DNA from: DSYF01 sp041181065
GTDB taxonomy: Bacteria > Verrucomicrobiota > Verrucomicrobiia > Limisphaerales > DSYF01
Length of the DNA stretch: 8,190 nucleotides
Reading direction: 5' to 3'
Assembly: GCA_041181065.1 (NCBI GenBank)
Contig: JBEGQI010000205.1
Location: 1-8,190, forward strand
This document shows positions 7,100 to 8,190 of this stretch, in pieces. Under the pieces are notes generated by a model, which searched no databases, was not told the origin of the DNA, and saw nothing but the letters and a program-made list of their open reading frames with translations. Both the position numbers and the translations under genes were made by a program. Every line of letters begins with the position of its first letter. Position 1 is the first letter of the stretch.

Positions 7100-8190
7100 T
7101 TAAATCTGCACCGTCACACCGGTGTCACCGAGGCCCGCCCACGTCAGTCCGTTGAACGCTGGAACTTCCTGCGCCATCTGGTTGAACAAGCCTTCAATGC
7201 TCTTGAACCCGTTCTGCCCGGTGACGTTGAACACGAGTTCGTGCAACGTCTCCCATTCCGCGCGGGCGTCGCCGGGCGGCTGGATGGCTTGCATGAACTT
7301 CTGCACGCGGCCCTTCGTGTTCGTGAACGACCCGCGCTTCTCGACGTGCGCCGCGCCAGGCAACAGATAATGCGCCAGCTTCGTCGTCTCGCTCGGCAGG
7401 ATGTCACTCACGATGAGCGTGTCCAGCTTGCCGAGCAATGCGGCGGTGACCGGATGTTCGCCGACGACTTCGGACGTGAGTTCCTTTTGCGCCAGCTTCT
7501 TGCTGTCCACCCCGTGCTTGGTGACATCTTCGCCGAAGACGATGAGCGTCTTGATCTCGCCGCGCTCGATGCCGGCGGCAATCTTTGCGAGGTTGATGCC
7601 CGCTTCTGTGAAGCAAACGCCCGTCAGCCGCGCGCCGTTCATGTTCGGATTCTTGTCGTCATCCACGAGCAGGTTGTCGCCTTCGCCCGTGCGCCCGATG
7701 GAATCCGTGATCGCACCCAGCTTGTTCGCGAGCTTCTTGATGAGGAACAATTCCTCGTTCGTCTGCCGCGCCGAAGCCACGATGGCCACGGAACCTTTCG
7801 GCGCCGCGGCGAGCTTGTCGGAAATCTCTTTCAACGCCGTGGCCCAGTTTGATTTCTGGCCGCGCACGACGACGTCCTTCAAACGATCCGGGCGGTTGAT
7901 CCACTTGTAATTCAAGCGGCCCGCGTCGCACATCCACGTGGCGTTGACCGCGTCGTTTTCGCGCGGTTCGTAGCGATAGACTTTGTCTTCGCGCGAACCG
8001 ACGGTGACGTTGCAGCCCGTCGCGCAGCTCGTGCAAACGCTCTTGGTCTCCTTCAGGAACCACACGCGCATCTGGAACCGGAAATCCTTCGACGTCAGCG
8101 CGCCGACAGGACAGATGTCCACTGTATTGAGCGTGTAATTGTTATCGAACGCCTTGCCGGGGAAGGTCGAGATGGTGTTGTAGCTGCCGC
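7100..8190 (-). CDS. nuoG: NADH-quinone oxidoreductase subunit G, C-terminal part (5' end outside window)
   Basis: Peripheral-arm iron-sulfur subunit of complex I, passing electrons from NuoF towards NuoI. The open frame runs off the window edge, leaving 362 residues up to a TAA stop. Residues 23-32 read VDICPVGALT, the family motif whose Cys (26) is the last ligand of [4Fe-4S] cluster N4; the other N4 ligands and clusters N1b and N5 lie upstream. Then follows a molybdopterin-oxidoreductase-like [4Fe-4S] domain with Cys52, Cys55, Cys59 and Cys87 in the spacing C-x2-C-x3-C-x27-C, which fits cluster N7. The remainder looks like a reduced molybdopterin-type domain, with SVAIVASARQTNEE and a late ETTKLAHYLLPGAAHVEKRG region. 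Only 336 residues follow Cys26, so the full protein is probably about 560-570 residues, well short of E. coli NuoG (about 910) or Thermus Nqo3 (about 780). The GTG at 8122-8120 lies inside the conserved motif and is a valine codon, not the start. The stop is one base before the nuoH start. Confidence 0.95.
   Translation of the reverse strand, partial: GSYNTISTFPGKAFDNNYTLNTVDICPVGALTSKDFRFQMRVWFLKETKSVCTSCATGCNVTVGSREDKVYRYEPRENDAVNATWMCDAGRLNYKWINRPDRLKDVVVRGQKSNWATALKEISDKLAAAPKGSVAIVASARQTNEELFLIKKLANKLGAITDSIGRTGEGDNLLVDDDKNPNMNGARLTGVCFTEAGINLAKIAAGIERGEIKTLIVFGEDVTKHGVDSKKLAQKELTSEVVGEHPVTAALLGKLDTLIVSDILPSETTKLAHYLLPGAAHVEKRGSFTNTKGRVQKFMQAIQPPGDARAEWETLHELVFNVTGQNGFKSIEGLFNQMAQEVPAFNGLTWAGLGDTGVTVQI

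Noticed and set aside
5965..7155. 396-codon open frame on the plus strand opposite nuoH
   Set aside because: Antisense shadow of the hydrophobic nuoH codons; highly charged, no recognisable domain.
8120..8122. GTG as the start of nuoG
   Set aside because: The codon is the Val of the conserved VDICPVGALT motif, and the frame continues upstream to the window edge with NuoG-like sequence (STFPGKAFDN), so the gene simply starts outside the window.
1..8190. Mobile elements, CRISPR arrays, tRNA or rRNA genes, terminators or promoters
   Set aside because: Coding sequence fills the window with gaps of at most four bases; no transposase, direct or inverted repeat array or RNA-like sequence was seen by eye.

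Overview
The whole window is one uninterrupted segment of a bacterial respiratory complex I operon (NADH-quinone oxidoreductase, type I NADH dehydrogenase), transcribed on the minus strand. Reading in the direction of transcription, from high to low coordinates, the genes are nuoG (5' end outside the window), nuoH, nuoI, nuoJ, nuoK, nuoL, nuoM and nuoN (3' end outside the window). This is the canonical bacterial gene order. No gene unrelated to complex I, RNA gene, mobile element, repeat array or CRISPR was seen.

Layout: 8190-7100 nuoG C-terminal part; 7098-5986 nuoH; 5981-5424 nuoI; 5422-4913 nuoJ; 4916-4611 nuoK; 4608-2725 nuoL; 2721-1174 nuoM; 1177-1 nuoN. Every junction is either a 4-base start/stop overlap (nuoJ/nuoK GTGA, nuoM/nuoN ATGA) or a gap of 1 to 4 bases. 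There is therefore no room for internal promoters or terminators between genes, and translation is probably coupled along the message. No non-coding stretch longer than 4 bases exists.

How the genes work together: NuoG and NuoI carry iron-sulfur clusters of the peripheral arm that pass electrons from NADH towards quinone. NuoH forms the quinone-chamber membrane subunit and joins the arms. NuoJ and NuoK link it to the three antiporter-like proton-pumping subunits NuoN, NuoM and NuoL. The NADH-binding and early peripheral-arm subunits (NuoA-F) would have to lie upstream, beyond position 8190, or elsewhere in the genome.

Organism: the DNA is GC-rich (spot counts mostly 57-68%). The compact NuoG, the NuoI linker and the divergent NuoM recall Verrucomicrobiota or a neighbouring phylum, but this is recognition from memory without a database search and is tentative.

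The system itself is well known. The most interesting points are a NuoM that lacks the conserved TM7 lysine (Leu227) and probably the TM6 lysine (Gln166) of its proton channel, although its paralogues NuoL and NuoN in the same operon keep the TM7 lysine; a NuoG that appears much shorter than the Escherichia coli or Thermus form yet keeps the N7 cluster cysteines; and a low-GC patch inside nuoL. I found no evidence of a previously undescribed biological system here.
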